Source: Bifidobacterium scardovii JCM 12489 = DSM 13734 (lineage in GTDB: Bacteria; Actinomycetota; Actinomycetes; Actinomycetales; Bifidobacteriaceae). From it: a stretch of 64,000 bases of DNA. How positions within the stretch are numbered: position 1 is the stretch's first letter; every line of letters begins with the position of its first letter. A program made the position numbers and the translations under genes. The stretch spans positions 1,736,001 through 1,800,000 of the forward strand of contig NZ_AP012331.1 of assembly GCF_001042635.1 (NCBI RefSeq), written 5' to 3'. The notes under the pieces are model-generated. The model had not been told where the DNA came from, made no database searches, and saw only the letters and a program-made list of their open reading frames with translations. This document shows, one piece after another, positions 18,101 through 27,701 of the stretch.

Positions 18101-19471
18101 TCACGGCCGCTCGTCGGCCGCGGCGCGCATCAGCGAGCGATAGGTGGCGAAGAACAGGAGTCCGGCGACGATGCCGGCGCTGGCGTCGGAGATCGGCTCG
18201 GCGATGAAGATGCCGTCGACGCCCAGCCAGCGCGGCAGCAGCAGGGCCAACGGCACCAGCAGGATGACCTTGCGGAAGATCGCGAGGAAGATCGACTGCC
18301 TGGCCTGCCCCATGCCGACCAGCGCGCACTGCGCGCCCATCTGGATGCCGAAGATGCCCCATCCGCTCACGAATATGGGCATCATCGCGGTCACGATGTC
18401 GATCACATCCTGTTTGGACGTGAACCACGAGGCGAAGAACCCGGGGAACGCCGCCAACATCGACACGAGCACCGTGGCGGACACGATCTGCGTGGCGAAG
18501 GCCATGCGAACCGCCTGGCGCACGCGGTCCATGCTGCGCGCGCCGAAATTGAACCCGATGATCGGCTGGATGCCCTGCTGGAACCCGCTGGTGAGCACGC
18601 TGACGATCTGCATCAGCGAGGTGATGATGGTGATCGACGTGATGTAGTCATCGCCGCCGTACCGCTGTAGCCCGACGTTGAACACCACGTTGATCAGGCA
18701 TTCGGTGATCTGCATGATGAACGGCGCCAGACCAAGGGTCAGCACCGGCACGATGATCCGGCCGAAGCGGATGGCTTGGGGGTGCAGCCGTATGGCGCTG
18801 CGCCCGGAGGACAGGAACCATACGATCCATATCGCCGACAGCAGCTGGGCGGTCACGTTCGCCGCGGCCGCTCCCCTGACGCCCCATCCGAACACGAAGA
18901 TGAAGATCGGGTCGAGCGCGATGCTGGTGAGCGTGCCGATGAGCACCGACACCATGGCGATCGCGGTCTTGCCCTGCGCGGAGATGAAGTTGTTGAGGCC
19001 GAGCGTCAGCTGCACGAACAGCGTGCCGGCCAGATACACGCCGAGGAAATCGGTCGCGTAGCCGATGGTCGCGTCGCTGGCCCCGAAGGCGTACAGCACC
19101 GGACGTTTGACCAGTTGCAGCACGACGGTGAGCACCACGGCGATCGCGATCAGGCAGGCGGTGCTCGCGCCGAGGATGCGCTCGGCCTTCCTGAAGTTGC
19201 CGCGCCCGAGCTCGATCGAGGCGCGTGGCGCGCCGCCCGAGCCGATCAGCTGGGCGAAGGCGGTGACGGCGAGCAGGATGGGAAAGCAGATGCCGATGCC
19301 GGTCATCGCGGCGTCGCCGACCTCAGGGATATGGCCGATGAACAGGCGGTCGATGATCGTGTACGAGGCGTTGGCCCCCTGCGCCACGATCGTCGGCACC
19401 GACATCGACAGGGCCAGCCTCGCCACCGGCTTCGTGCCAAGCCCGGAATCCAGCGTCCTCGTCACGGTCAC
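18101..19471 (-). CDS. MATE family efflux transporter
   Basis: A 456-residue sodium- or proton-driven multidrug exporter with 12 hydrophobic segments. The N terminus LALSMSVPTIVAQGANASYTIIDRLFIG is typical of MATE proteins, and the two halves show the internal repeat (AFAQLIGSGGAPRASIELGRGN versus SGFQQGIQPIIGFNFGARSMDR). It begins with GTG inside the stop of the upstream HTH-aminotransferase gene (GTGA), so it is translationally coupled to it. The coupling suggests export of a compound linked to amino-acid metabolism, but no substrate can be assigned. Confidence 0.92.
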   Translation of the reverse strand: MTVTRTLDSGLGTKPVARLALSMSVPTIVAQGANASYTIIDRLFIGHIPEVGDAAMTGIGICFPILLAVTAFAQLIGSGGAPRASIELGRGNFRKAERILGASTACLIAIAVVLTVVLQLVKRPVLYAFGASDATIGYATDFLGVYLAGTLFVQLTLGLNNFISAQGKTAIAMVSVLIGTLTSIALDPIFIFVFGWGVRGAAAANVTAQLLSAIWIVWFLSSGRSAIRLHPQAIRFGRIIVPVLTLGLAPFIMQITECLINVVFNVGLQRYGGDDYITSITIITSLMQIVSVLTSGFQQGIQPIIGFNFGARSMDRVRQAVRMAFATQIVSATVLVSMLAAFPGFFASWFTSKQDVIDIVTAMMPIFVSGWGIFGIQMGAQCALVGMGQARQSIFLAIFRKVILLVPLALLLPRWLGVDGIFIAEPISDASAGIVAGLLFFATYRSLMRAAADERP

Positions 19472-21039
19472 TGGCGGTAGTAGCGCAGGAAGTCCGCCAG
19501 CTTGTCGGAGGCGTCCTTGAGCACCTCGATGCGCGGCAGGTAGACGATGCGGAAGTGGTCGGGCTCATGCCAGTTGAACCCGCCGCCGCGCGTGACGAGG
19601 ATGCGCTTGTCGTGCAGCAGGTCGAGGGCGAACTGCTCGTCGTCGGTCACGTTGAACTTCTTCACGTCGATCTTCGGGAAGATGTAGAACGCGGCCTTCG
19701 GCTTGACGGCCGTGACGCCGGGGATCTCGTTGAGCGCCTTGTAGATGAAGTCGCGCTGCTCGTAGAGGCGCCCGCCCGGCACGATGTAATCGTTGACGCT
19801 CTGGTGGCCGCCGAGCGCCGTCTGCACGATCGACTGCGCGGGCACGTTCGAGCAGATGCGCATGTTGGTGAGCATGTTAATGCCCTCGATATAGTCCTTC
19901 GCGACCGACTTGTTGCCCGACAGGATCATCCATCCCACGCGGTATCCGGCGATCATATGCGATTTCGACAGGCCGGAGAAGGTCACGCAGAACAGGTCGG
20001 GCGCCATCGAGGCGATCGAGATGTGCTCGAGCCCGTCCATGACCAGGCGGTCGTAGATCTCGTCGGAGAAGATCATGAGCTGGTGCTCGCGGGCCAGGTC
20101 GACGATCTGCTGGAGCACCTCCCTCGGGTAGAGGGCGCCGGTCGGGTTGTTCGGGTTGATGAGCACGATCGCCACGGTTCGGTCGGTGATCTTCGCGCGC
20201 ATGTCGTCGATGTCGGGGTACCACTCGGACTCCTCGTCGCATACGTAGTGCACGGCGGTGCCGCCGGCCAGGTTCACGCATGCGGTCCACAGCGGGTAGT
20301 CGGGGCTGGGCACCAGCACCTCGTCGCCGCTGTCGAGCAGCGCCGACATCGACAGGTTGATGAGCTCGCTCACGCCGTTGCCGGTGTAGATGTCCTCGAT
20401 GCCGACGTTGGGGATGTTCTTGAGCTGCGCGTACTGCATGATGGCCTTGCGCGCGGAGAACAGGCCCTTGGACGCGGAATAGCCCTCGGTTTCGGTGAGC
20501 TGCTGGGCCATGTCGTAGACGACCTCGTCCGGCGTGCGGAAACCGAAGGGGGCCGGATTGCCGATGTTGAGCTTGAGCACGTGCGTGCCCGACTGCTCCA
20601 TGCGGGCGGCCTCGTCGACGACCGGGCCGCGCACATCGTACAGCACATCATCGAGTTTGTGGGATTTGCCGAAATGACGCATGGTGATTCCTTCTTCCGA
20701 CGTTTGGTTGGCATGATCGCCGCGCTCCGCGCGCGGACCGGGCTCGGACGGTCCATCCGCCGCGTGGCCGGCTTCGCCGTGCCGGCTCGGCGAGGGGTCC
20801 CCGGCCGGTTCCATGGGCGGTTCGCCGTCCGCGAGCCACGCCTGGCGCACATGCAGCTCATCGGCCAGGAACGCCATGATGTCGTGGCGCGGCACGGTCT
20901 TGCCGCTGACGTACTGGCTGACATGGCTTTTGCCGAGCTTGACGCCCTGCCTCTCGGCGGCGCGCACGATGTCGACCTGCTTGAGGCGCCGCAGGGCCAT
21001 CGCCCTGCCGAGCCTGGTGGAAAACGATTCCGATGTCAT
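19468..21039 (-). CDS. HTH-fused PLP-dependent aminotransferase (AlaT-like)
   Basis: Residues 1-80 are an XRE-like HTH (LGRAMALRRLKQVDIVRAAE, SHVSQYVSGK). A Pro/Gly/His-rich linker of ~45 residues follows, then a full class I aminotransferase: NIGNPAPFGF, NPNNPTGALYPR, DEIYDRLV, and FSGLSKSHMIAGYRVGW with the PLP lysine. The catalytic part resembles alanine aminotransferases. The start at 21039 is set by AAAGGAGAGGC; an in-frame GTG lies 7 codons upstream. The order is not that of MocR regulators, whose HTH is GntR-type. GTTCAA repeats lie upstream. It is coupled to the MATE gene. Confidence 0.9.
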   Translation of the reverse strand: MTSESFSTRLGRAMALRRLKQVDIVRAAERQGVKLGKSHVSQYVSGKTVPRHDIMAFLADELHVRQAWLADGEPPMEPAGDPSPSRHGEAGHAADGPSEPGPRAERGDHANQTSEEGITMRHFGKSHKLDDVLYDVRGPVVDEAARMEQSGTHVLKLNIGNPAPFGFRTPDEVVYDMAQQLTETEGYSASKGLFSARKAIMQYAQLKNIPNVGIEDIYTGNGVSELINLSMSALLDSGDEVLVPSPDYPLWTACVNLAGGTAVHYVCDEESEWYPDIDDMRAKITDRTVAIVLINPNNPTGALYPREVLQQIVDLAREHQLMIFSDEIYDRLVMDGLEHISIASMAPDLFCVTFSGLSKSHMIAGYRVGWMILSGNKSVAKDYIEGINMLTNMRICSNVPAQSIVQTALGGHQSVNDYIVPGGRLYEQRDFIYKALNEIPGVTAVKPKAAFYIFPKIDVKKFNVTDDEQFALDLLHDKRILVTRGGGFNWHEPDHFRIVYLPRIEVLKDASDKLADFLRYYRQ

Positions 21040-21070
21040 GCCTCTCCTTTGCCGCTTCACGATGGCGAAA

Positions 21071-21197
21071 GTTCAACGTGATGCGTGAAGCGCTGGTTCA
21101 AACTGTAGCACTCCTGAACGGCGAAGCCTCCGGAAAGTTCAATTTTTATGTGATGATACTGTGAATGCGCATCACAGGAAGTTCAATTTCGTTGAAC
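21071..21197. promoter_or_regulatory. GTTCAA repeat array upstream of the HTH-aminotransferase gene
   Basis: GTTCAA occurs four times in direct orientation (21071, 21096, 21137, 21181), three of them as AAGTTCAA, and once inverted to make the palindrome GTTCAATTTCGTTGAAC (21181-21197). The array ends 41 bases before the rlmN stop and sits in the promoter region of the aminotransferase. The HTH at the front of that protein is the likeliest binder. Confidence 0.55.
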
Positions 21198-21203
21198 TCT
21201 ATC

Positions 21204-21228
21204 TGGCTCCCCTCCCCGAGGGGAGCCA
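21204..21228. repeat. GGCTCCCCTC inverted repeat downstream of rlmN
   Basis: GGCTCCCCTC-CCCG-AGGGGAGCC forms a simple hairpin just after the rlmN stop on the minus strand. It is a single-unit member of the dispersed family and may terminate rlmN. Confidence 0.7.
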
Positions 21229-21237
21229 AATAGCGCG

Positions 21238-22452
21238 CTACCGGTTGAAGGACTCTCTCGTCTTGGCGGCGAGCTGCCCGCATGCGCCGTCGATGTCCTG
21301 CCCGCGGGTGTCGCGCAGCGTGGCGGTGATGCCGGCGGCGTGCAGGATCTCCAGGAACCGCCGCTCGTCCTCGGGCTTGGAGGCGGTCCACCGCGATCCC
21401 TCGATCGGATTGAGCGGGATCGGGTTGACGTGCGCCCAGTTGTCGCCGTAGTGGTTGAGGCGCTTGGCGAGCAGCCGGGCGTGTTCGGCCTGGTCGTTGA
21501 TCCCGCGCATCAGCGCGTATTCGATGCTCACCCGGCGCTTGGACGCCAGATAGTAGTCGTGCGCGGCGTCCAGCACCTGCGTGGTGTTGAACCGCTTGTT
21601 CATCGGCACGAGCTCGTCGCGCAGCTCGTCGCTCGGTGCGTGCAGCGACACGGCGAGGCGCACAGGAATGCCCTCGGTGGCGAGCTTCCTGATGCCGGGG
21701 ACCACGCCGACCGTCGAGACGGTGATGTTGCGTGCGGAGATGCCGAAGCCCTCCGGGGGCATCGCGCTGATCTGGCGCACCGCGGACATGACGGAGCGGT
21801 AGTTACCCATCGGCTCGCCCATGCCCATGAACACGACGTTGCTCAGGCGTCCCGGGCCTCCGGCCACCTCGCCGTCGCGCATCATGCGGGCGGCGACGCG
21901 CACCTGCTCGATGATCTCGCCGGCCGACATGTTGCGGGTCAGCCCCAGCTTGCCGGTGGCGCAGAACGGGCAGCCCATGCCGCAGCCGACCTGACTGGAG
22001 ATGCACAGCGTGGTCCGCGTCGGATAGCGCATGAGCACGGACTCGATATGCGATCCGTCGAACAGGCGCCACAGCGCCTTGATGGTGGTGCCCTCGTCGG
22101 CGACCTGCCGGGTGACCTCGTGGATGAGTTCGGGGAAAAACGCCTCGGCGGCCTCGGCGCGCTTGGCGACCGGGAAATCGGTGAATTCCTCGGCGTTCAC
22201 GTCGAAATGGCCGTAGTAGTGGTTCGCCAGCTGCTTGACGCGGAACTTCGGCAGCCCCAGCTCCGCGGCTTTCGCGATGCGCTCCTCGCCGCTCATGTCG
22301 GCGAAGTGCAGCGGCGGCTTGCCGCGACGCGCGTGGTCCTTGGCCAGCACGTCGCGGAACGCGCCGCTGGTGCCGCCCGGCGTGATGCCGGTCTCGGGCA
22401 GGTCCGCGGACGGCCCGGATGCGGTGCCCGGCTTATCGATGCTTTCGTTCAT
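21238..22452 (-). CDS. rlmN: 23S rRNA/tRNA adenine-C2 methyltransferase RlmN
   Basis: A radical-SAM enzyme that methylates C2 of A2503 in 23S rRNA and of A37 in some tRNAs. The 4Fe-4S motif is CGMGCPFC (CxxxCxxC). The methyl-carrying cysteine is expected in the C-terminal GQDIDGACGQL segment, and SNVVFMGMGEP is the family's GEP motif. The 404 residues include an N-terminal extension typical of actinobacteria. It lies 12 bases downstream of cdsA. Confidence 0.96.
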   Translation of the reverse strand: MNESIDKPGTASGPSADLPETGITPGGTSGAFRDVLAKDHARRGKPPLHFADMSGEERIAKAAELGLPKFRVKQLANHYYGHFDVNAEEFTDFPVAKRAEAAEAFFPELIHEVTRQVADEGTTIKALWRLFDGSHIESVLMRYPTRTTLCISSQVGCGMGCPFCATGKLGLTRNMSAGEIIEQVRVAARMMRDGEVAGGPGRLSNVVFMGMGEPMGNYRSVMSAVRQISAMPPEGFGISARNITVSTVGVVPGIRKLATEGIPVRLAVSLHAPSDELRDELVPMNKRFNTTQVLDAAHDYYLASKRRVSIEYALMRGINDQAEHARLLAKRLNHYGDNWAHVNPIPLNPIEGSRWTASKPEDERRFLEILHAAGITATLRDTRGQDIDGACGQLAAKTRESFNR

Positions 22453-22464
22453 GGTATATGCGCC

Positions 22465-23457
22465 TCACAGTCCCGTGGCCCACAGCAGCACGCAGGTGAA
22501 CGGCGCGGACAGCAGGATCGAGTCGACGCGGTCCATCACGCCGCCGTGCCCCTTGAGCAGGTGGCCCATGTCCTTGATGCCGATGTCACGCTTGAGCATG
22601 GACGCGCACAGATCGCCGAAGGTGCCGACGATGCCGATCATGACGCCGGCCACGACGGGGACCCACCAGCGGGTCGCCCACATCGAGGCGTCGTAGGTGC
22701 AGGCGAAGACGGCGAACGCGCCGGCCATCGCGAACAGCATCGAGCCGATCAGGCCCTCCACGGATTTCTTCGGTGAAATGCGCGGGGACAGCTTGTGCTT
22801 GCCGAGCCATGCGCCGGCGAACAGGCCGCCGGTGTCGCTCAGGGCCGGCAGGAACACGAGCATGATGCCGTGCGCCACCGGATGCCCGTTGAAGGTCAGC
22901 GGGATCACCAGGCAGGAGCCGAGCAGGGGGATGTACAGCAGCGTGAACAGTGACACGGCGACGTGGCTCAGCCGGCTGTGATGCTGTTCGCCGCCCTCGT
23001 GGTTGAAGGAGGATTCCAGGCGGGCGCCCGCGTCGGTGTGGGCCAGCTTGGAGGCGACGGCCGCGGACAGCCTGCTGCCGAAGCTCATCTTGGCGCTGGC
23101 CGCCAGCGTGACCAGCAGGGCGGACGTCATGATGCTCAGCGACATCGCGACGATGTGGTGCTCGGAATAGTAGGTCGCCAGCAGGGTGAACGTCGAGCAG
23201 ATCCAGAGCATGACGACCGGGATGTGCAGGCCGGCCGTGGCGAAGTCGACACGCAGCTCCCACAGCGCGAGGATCATGAACACCACGATGAGCACCACGA
23301 ACAGGTCGATGCTGATCAGCAGGCATGCGAGAATCACCGCGATGAGCACCACCGCCGTGCCGATGGCCTGCGGCATGTTGCGTCCGGTTTTCTTGTTGAT
23401 CGCGTCGAGGGCTTCCTCGGCCTCTTTTTCGCGCTGTTCCCGGGTTTCCATCATCAT
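22465..23457 (-). CDS. cdsA: Phosphatidate cytidylyltransferase CdsA
   Basis: This membrane enzyme makes CDP-diacylglycerol from phosphatidate and CTP, the branch point of phospholipid synthesis. The C-terminal CDP-DAG synthase signature is complete: KRDIGIKDMGHLLKGHGGV followed by MDRVDS. About eight hydrophobic helices precede it, after a charged N-terminal leader (REQREKEAEEALDAINKKTG). The 330 residues are normal. It belongs to the pyrH-frr-cdsA-rlmN order common in Gram-positives. Confidence 0.95.
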   Translation of the reverse strand: MMMETREQREKEAEEALDAINKKTGRNMPQAIGTAVVLIAVILACLLISIDLFVVLIVVFMILALWELRVDFATAGLHIPVVMLWICSTFTLLATYYSEHHIVAMSLSIMTSALLVTLAASAKMSFGSRLSAAVASKLAHTDAGARLESSFNHEGGEQHHSRLSHVAVSLFTLLYIPLLGSCLVIPLTFNGHPVAHGIMLVFLPALSDTGGLFAGAWLGKHKLSPRISPKKSVEGLIGSMLFAMAGAFAVFACTYDASMWATRWWVPVVAGVMIGIVGTFGDLCASMLKRDIGIKDMGHLLKGHGGVMDRVDSILLSAPFTCVLLWATGL

Positions 23458-23593
23458 CCTCCACGATTCGCCCCCATAGGGGCCCGGCTACTGCCATGGA
23501 ACCGGCCCGGGGAACCCGCCTGCTGCGGCGCCCCCGGGCCGGACCATTTCCCGCAGGCCAGCCCTGATGCCGGGCCTGCGAAAGGGATGGAGA

Positions 23594-24148
23594 TCAGACC
23601 TCCATGATCTCCTTCTGCTTGGTCTCCAGCAGCGCATCGAGCTGGTCAGTGGTCTGCTTGGTGACCTTGTCGAGCTCCTTGAGCAGGCGGTCGCCCTCGT
23701 CCTCACCCATGTCGCCGTCCTTGACGGCCTTATCGATGGACTCCTTGGCCTTGCGGCGGATGTTGCGCACCGCGACCTTGCCGTCCTCGGCCTTGCCCTT
23801 GGCGAGCTTGACGTACTCCTTGCGGCGGTCCTCGGTCAGCTCGGGCATGGTCAGGCGGATCACGCTGCCGTCGCGGCGCGGGCTGGCGCCCAGGTCGGAA
23901 TCACGCAGCGCCTTTTCGACGGCGTTGGCCTGCGACGGGTCGAACGGGGTGACCGACAGGGTGCGAGGCTCGGGGACGCCGATGGTCGCCATGGACTTGA
24001 GCGGGGTCGGCGCGCCATAGTAGTCGACGGTGATGCCGTTGAGCAGGGCCGGGTTGGCGCGGCCGGTGCGGATGCCGGAGAAGTTCTCCTTCGTGTTCTC
24101 AACGGTCTTGTTCATCTGGTCCTTGGCCTGATCGACGAGATTTGCCAT
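23594..24148 (-). CDS. frr: Ribosome recycling factor
   Basis: RRF works with EF-G to split post-termination ribosomes. All 184 residues match the family: IRTGRANPALLNGITVDYYG near residue 27, TPLKSMATIGVPEPRTL, and the long three-helix bundle. The start follows AAGGAGCAAAC. It lies between pyrH and cdsA, with 73 bases to pyrH. Confidence 0.97.
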   Translation of the reverse strand: MANLVDQAKDQMNKTVENTKENFSGIRTGRANPALLNGITVDYYGAPTPLKSMATIGVPEPRTLSVTPFDPSQANAVEKALRDSDLGASPRRDGSVIRLTMPELTEDRRKEYVKLAKGKAEDGKVAVRNIRRKAKESIDKAVKDGDMGEDEGDRLLKELDKVTKQTTDQLDALLETKQKEIMEV

Positions 24149-24221
24149 GTTTGCTCCTTGGTTGGTTGCGGTTATCGATGGATTGTTCGTTGGACGGAAC
24201 GGGCTGCGGCGCCCGCCCGGG

Positions 24222-24965
24222 TCAGTCGGCGAGCGTCGCCTCGGTCTCGGACACGAGCGTGCCGATGCCCTCGCCCAGAAGCGCCTTGGTCACGTTGCCC
24301 TCGCCCTCGAGGCCGAACACGCGGATGTGCTGCTTGTTGTCGCGGGCCATGGACAGCGCCGAGGCGTCCATCACGGCCAGGTTGTCGACCAGCGCGCGGT
24401 TGTAGTCGAGGGTCTTGAACCGCTTGGCGTGGTCGTCCTTGCGCGGGTCGGCGGTGTACACGCCGTCGACCCCGTTCTTGCCCATGAGCACCTCGTCGCA
24501 GTGGATTTCCAGCGAACGCTGGATCGACACGGTGTCGGTGGAGAAGTACGGCATGCCGGCGCCGGCGCCGAAGATCACCACACGGCCCTTTTCCAAATGG
24601 CGGATGGCCTTGAGCGGGATGTACGGCTCGGCGACCTGGCCCATGGTGATGGCGGTCTGCACGCGCGTGGCCTGCCCCTCCTGCTCCAGGAAGTCCTGCA
24701 GGGCGAGGCAGTTCATCACGGTGCCGAGCATGCCCATGTAGTCGCCGCGGGAGCGGTCGATGCCCGCCTGCTGCAGTTCGGCGCCGCGGAAGAAGTTGCC
24801 GCCGCCGGTCACGATCGCGACCTGCACGCCCTGGCGCACGGCCGGCACGATCTCCTCGGCGATGCGACGCACCACGTGGGTGTCGATGCCGACGCTGCCG
24901 CCGCCGAACGCCTCTCCAGAAAGCTTGAGCAGTACCCTTCGCGGCTTGTGTTCTCCAGTCATCAA
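24222..24965 (-). CDS. pyrH: UMP kinase
   Basis: This hexameric kinase makes UDP from UMP with [16 protein letters not shown] at the N terminus, [13 protein letters not shown] for the phosphate-binding region and [18 protein letters not shown] are family hallmarks. The 247 residues are standard. It is co-directional with frr, as in most Gram-positives. Confidence 0.97.
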   Translation of the reverse strand: MMTGEHKPRRVLLKLSGEAFGGGSVGIDTHVVRRIAEEIVPAVRQGVQVAIVTGGGNFFRGAELQQAGIDRSRGDYMGMLGTVMNCLALQDFLEQEGQATRVQTAITMGQVAEPYIPLKAIRHLEKGRVVIFGAGAGMPYFSTDTVSIQRSLEIHCDEVLMGKNGVDGVYTADPRKDDHAKRFKTLDYNRALVDNLAVMDASALSMARDNKQHIRVFGLEGEGNVTKALLGEGIGTLVSETEATLAD

Positions 24966-25074
24966 CAGCCTTTCTCGTAGGTGGCCTCGCGGCGCCTCGC
25001 CCGGCGAAGCCGCGAAATTTTACCGTTTCTCAGATTATCCGCTAACAACGACAGTCCCGTGCAGCGACGCGCAC

Positions 25075-25115
25075 GAAAAACGGCGGTCCGCGTGAAACAC
25101 GCGAACCGCCGTTTT
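25075..25115 (-). terminator. Rho-independent terminator after tsf
   Basis: On the minus strand AAAACGGCGGTTCGCGTG pairs across a three-base loop with CACGCGGACCGCCGTTTTT. It is a near-perfect 18-base stem with a T-run and lies 25 bases past the tsf stop. Confidence 0.93.
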
Positions 25116-25139
25116 CGGCGTATCAGGCGCGGACCGGAA

Positions 25140-25988
25140 TCACTCGGCCTCGCCCTTGCCGACCTCGACGCGGGCGAAGGCCACGGCCTTGCCGCCGACT
25201 TCCTTGAACAGGGCGCCGACGGTCTTGGACGGATCCTTGACGTAGGCCTGCTCGAGCAGCACGTTCTCCTTGAAGAAGGCGTTGAGACGGCCCTCGACGA
25301 TCTTGGGAACGATCTTCTCCGGCTTGCCCTCGGCCAGGGACTTCTCGGTGGCCACGCGGCGCTCGGACTCGACGATGTCGGCCGGAACGTCCTCGCGGGT
25401 CAGCCACTGGGCGCCCATGGCGGAGATCTGCAGGGCGGCCTCGTGGGCCACGGCGGCACCGGCCTCGTCGGTGGCGATCATGGCCACGATGCTCGGCGGC
25501 ATCTCGGCGGACTTCTTGTGCGCGTAGATCTCGACGTGCGGGCCGGCGATCTTGGCGAACTGTCCGACCTTGACGTGCTCGCCGAACAGCGCGGCGGCCT
25601 CCTCGACGGCGACCTTCACGGTACCGTCCTCGGCGTTGGCGGCCAGAAGCTCGTCGGCGCTGTTCGCGTCGGCGGCCACGGCGTAGCCGAGCACGGTGTC
25701 GGCGAACTCGACGAACTTCGGGGTCTTGGCCACGAAGTCGGTCTCGGAGTTGAGTTCGACGGCGTAGCCGGTCTGGCCCTCGGCGGACTCGACGACCTTG
25801 GAGGCGATGGTGCCTTCCTGGGCCTTGCGGCCCTCACGCTTGCCGGCGGCCTGGATGCCCTTGGCGCGGATGATCTCCTTGGCGCGGGCCACGTCGCCGT
25901 CGGCCTCGCTCAGGGCCTTCTTGACGTCCATCATGCCGGCGCCGGTCTCCTCGCGCACCTGCTTGATCAAAGCTGCAGTAATTGCCAT
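25140..25988 (-). CDS. tsf: Elongation factor Ts
   Basis: EF-Ts is the nucleotide exchange factor for EF-Tu. The start at 25988 (MAITAALIKQVREETGAGMM) is preceded by AGAGGAG; the frame upstream is leader. The N-terminal UBA-like region with DVKKALSEADGD and the TDFVAKTPKF motif are present. The length is 282 residues. It follows rpsB by 81 bases, the classic rpsB-tsf operon. Confidence 0.97.
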   Translation of the reverse strand: MAITAALIKQVREETGAGMMDVKKALSEADGDVARAKEIIRAKGIQAAGKREGRKAQEGTIASKVVESAEGQTGYAVELNSETDFVAKTPKFVEFADTVLGYAVAADANSADELLAANAEDGTVKVAVEEAAALFGEHVKVGQFAKIAGPHVEIYAHKKSAEMPPSIVAMIATDEAGAAVAHEAALQISAMGAQWLTREDVPADIVESERRVATEKSLAEGKPEKIVPKIVEGRLNAFFKENVLLEQAYVKDPSKTVGALFKEVGGKAVAFARVEVGKGEAE

Positions 25989-26069
25989 TGGTGTTGTCTC
26001 CTCTAGACTCGTTGGTTCTCCCCCGATGACGGGAGGCGTTGCCACCTCCCATCATAGAGGATGTCACGC

Positions 26070-26903
26070 TCAGGCCTGGGCTTCGCCCTCGGCTTCGGCG
26101 GCTGCCGGAGCGGCCTCGGCGGCCTGCTCGGCGGGGGCCTCGTTGGTCAGGAGTTCCTTCTCCCAGGCGGCCATCGGCTGATCGGCTTCGCCCTCGGCCT
26201 TGGTGGCCTTGCCGGAACGCTCCAGCAGGCCATCGGCCACGGCGTCGGCCATCAGGCTGGTCAGCAGCTCTATGCCGCGGATGGCGTCATCGTTGGCCGG
26301 GATCGGGTACTCGACGGATTCCGGATCGGTGTTGGTGTCGACCAAGGCCACGACCGGGATGCCCAGCTTGTGGGCTTCCTCGACGGCCAGGGCCTCCTTG
26401 TTGATGTCGACGACGAACATCGCGGAAGGAGTGCGGTTCATGTTGCGGATACCGCCCAGCTGCTTGTCGAGCTTGTCCTTCTCGCGCTCGAGCAGCAGCA
26501 GTTCCTTCTTGGTCAGACCGGAGCCGTGCACGTCGGAGAAGTCCATCTCCTCGAGCTCCTTGAGGCGGCTCACGCGCTTGGAGACGGTCTGGAAGTTGGT
26601 CAGCATGCCGCCGAGCCAACGCTCGGAGACGTAAGGCATGTTCACGCGGGTGGCCTGGGCCTTGATGGCCTCCTGAGCCTGCTTCTTGGTGCCGACGAAC
26701 AGCACGGTGCCGTTATGGGCGACGGTGGTCTTGATGAAATCATAGGCCTTGTCGATCATCTCGAGCGACTTGAACAGGTTGATGATGTGGATGCCGTTGC
26801 GCTGGGTGAGGATGTACTGCTTCATCTTCGGGTTCCAGCGGCGGGTCTGGTGACCAAAGTGGATGCCGGCCTTGAGCATTTCGCTCATCGTGATTTGTGC
26901 CAT
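26070..26903 (-). CDS. rpsB: 30S ribosomal protein S2
   Basis: Structural protein of the small subunit. The N terminus [25 protein letters not shown] is diagnostic; [14 protein letters not shown] and [15 protein letters not shown] follow. The start at 26903 is used rather than the ATG five codons upstream because AAAGG lies correctly in front. There are 277 residues with an Ala/Glu-rich C-terminal tail typical of actinobacteria. Confidence 0.97.
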   Translation of the reverse strand: MAQITMSEMLKAGIHFGHQTRRWNPKMKQYILTQRNGIHIINLFKSLEMIDKAYDFIKTTVAHNGTVLFVGTKKQAQEAIKAQATRVNMPYVSERWLGGMLTNFQTVSKRVSRLKELEEMDFSDVHGSGLTKKELLLLEREKDKLDKQLGGIRNMNRTPSAMFVVDINKEALAVEEAHKLGIPVVALVDTNTDPESVEYPIPANDDAIRGIELLTSLMADAVADGLLERSGKATKAEGEADQPMAAWEKELLTNEAPAEQAAEAAPAAAEAEGEAQA

Positions 26904-27120
26904 TGCACTACCTTTCATTGTCGGTTATTGCCTGGCCATGCGCACCTGCGTGCAGCCTTCCCCGCCCATCCAAGGCGGTTCCGGCCGACCGACACAGGCC
27001 GTCGCGGACATGACGCGATCTCGTGTGCGCCGGTTGACGATAATGGTCGGTCCGAACCGCCTGCGACTGCGGTTCTCGCCTGATGGCGCACAAGCTTCCA
27101 TAGTACCATGACCGGCGAAT

Positions 27121-27171
27121 AACGGACGGCGGCGGGCTCCCGCCGCTTGGGGAGCCCGCCGCCGTCCGTTT
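27121..27171 (-). terminator. Strong hairpin terminator after def
   Basis: AACGGACGGCGGCGGGCTCCC and its complement form a stem of about 20 base pairs with an 8-base loop, 40 bases beyond the def stop. The following bases (GTTATT on the minus strand) are only moderately T-rich, but the stem is very stable. Confidence 0.82.
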
Positions 27172-27210
27172 TCTGGGCGCCGCGCGCATCGCGCGCGCAC
27201 CGCGCCCGCA

Positions 27211-27699
27211 TCACTTGGACTGGTGCTCGCGCATGTACTTCAGCGCGGCCCGGCGCTCCTCCTTCTCGAGGCGGTCGAGGTAGACGTGGCCGTCGAGATG
27301 GTCGCACTCGTGCTGCAGCATGCGGCCCATCAGCCCACTGCCCTCGAGCACCACCTCGTTGCCGTCCAGGTCGATGCCGCGCACGCGCGCATAGTCGGCG
27401 CGGCGCGTCTTGTACCACAGGCCGGGCACGGACAGGCACCCCTCGTCGCCGTACTGCTCGCCGCGCTTCTCCTCGATCACCGGATTGAGCACATAGCCGA
27501 TCCTGCCCTCGATGTTGTAGGAGAACGCGCGCAGGCTCACGCCGATCTGGTTGGCGGACAGCCCGGCGCGCCCCGGGTCGTCGACGGTTTCCAGCAGATC
27601 GTCGACGAGACGGCGCACGGCCGGAGTGATGGCCTTGATCTCGTCGCAGGGGGTGCGCAACACGGGGTCGGGAACGACCCGGATTTCACGGATGGCCAA
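27211..27699 (-). CDS. def: Peptide deformylase
   Basis: This metalloenzyme removes the N-formyl group from new proteins. The three family motifs are present: GLSANQIGV (usually GLAAPQIG), EGCLSVPG with the metal Cys, and QHECDHLDG with the HExxH metal site. The 162 residues are normal. The Ser-Ala-Asn variant of motif I is the only deviation. It begins 3 bases after the acyl-CoA synthetase stop, so the two are an operon. Confidence 0.95.
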   Translation of the reverse strand: MAIREIRVVPDPVLRTPCDEIKAITPAVRRLVDDLLETVDDPGRAGLSANQIGVSLRAFSYNIEGRIGYVLNPVIEEKRGEQYGDEGCLSVPGLWYKTRRADYARVRGIDLDGNEVVLEGSGLMGRMLQHECDHLDGHVYLDRLEKEERRAALKYMREHQSK

Positions 27700-27701
27700 C
27701 G

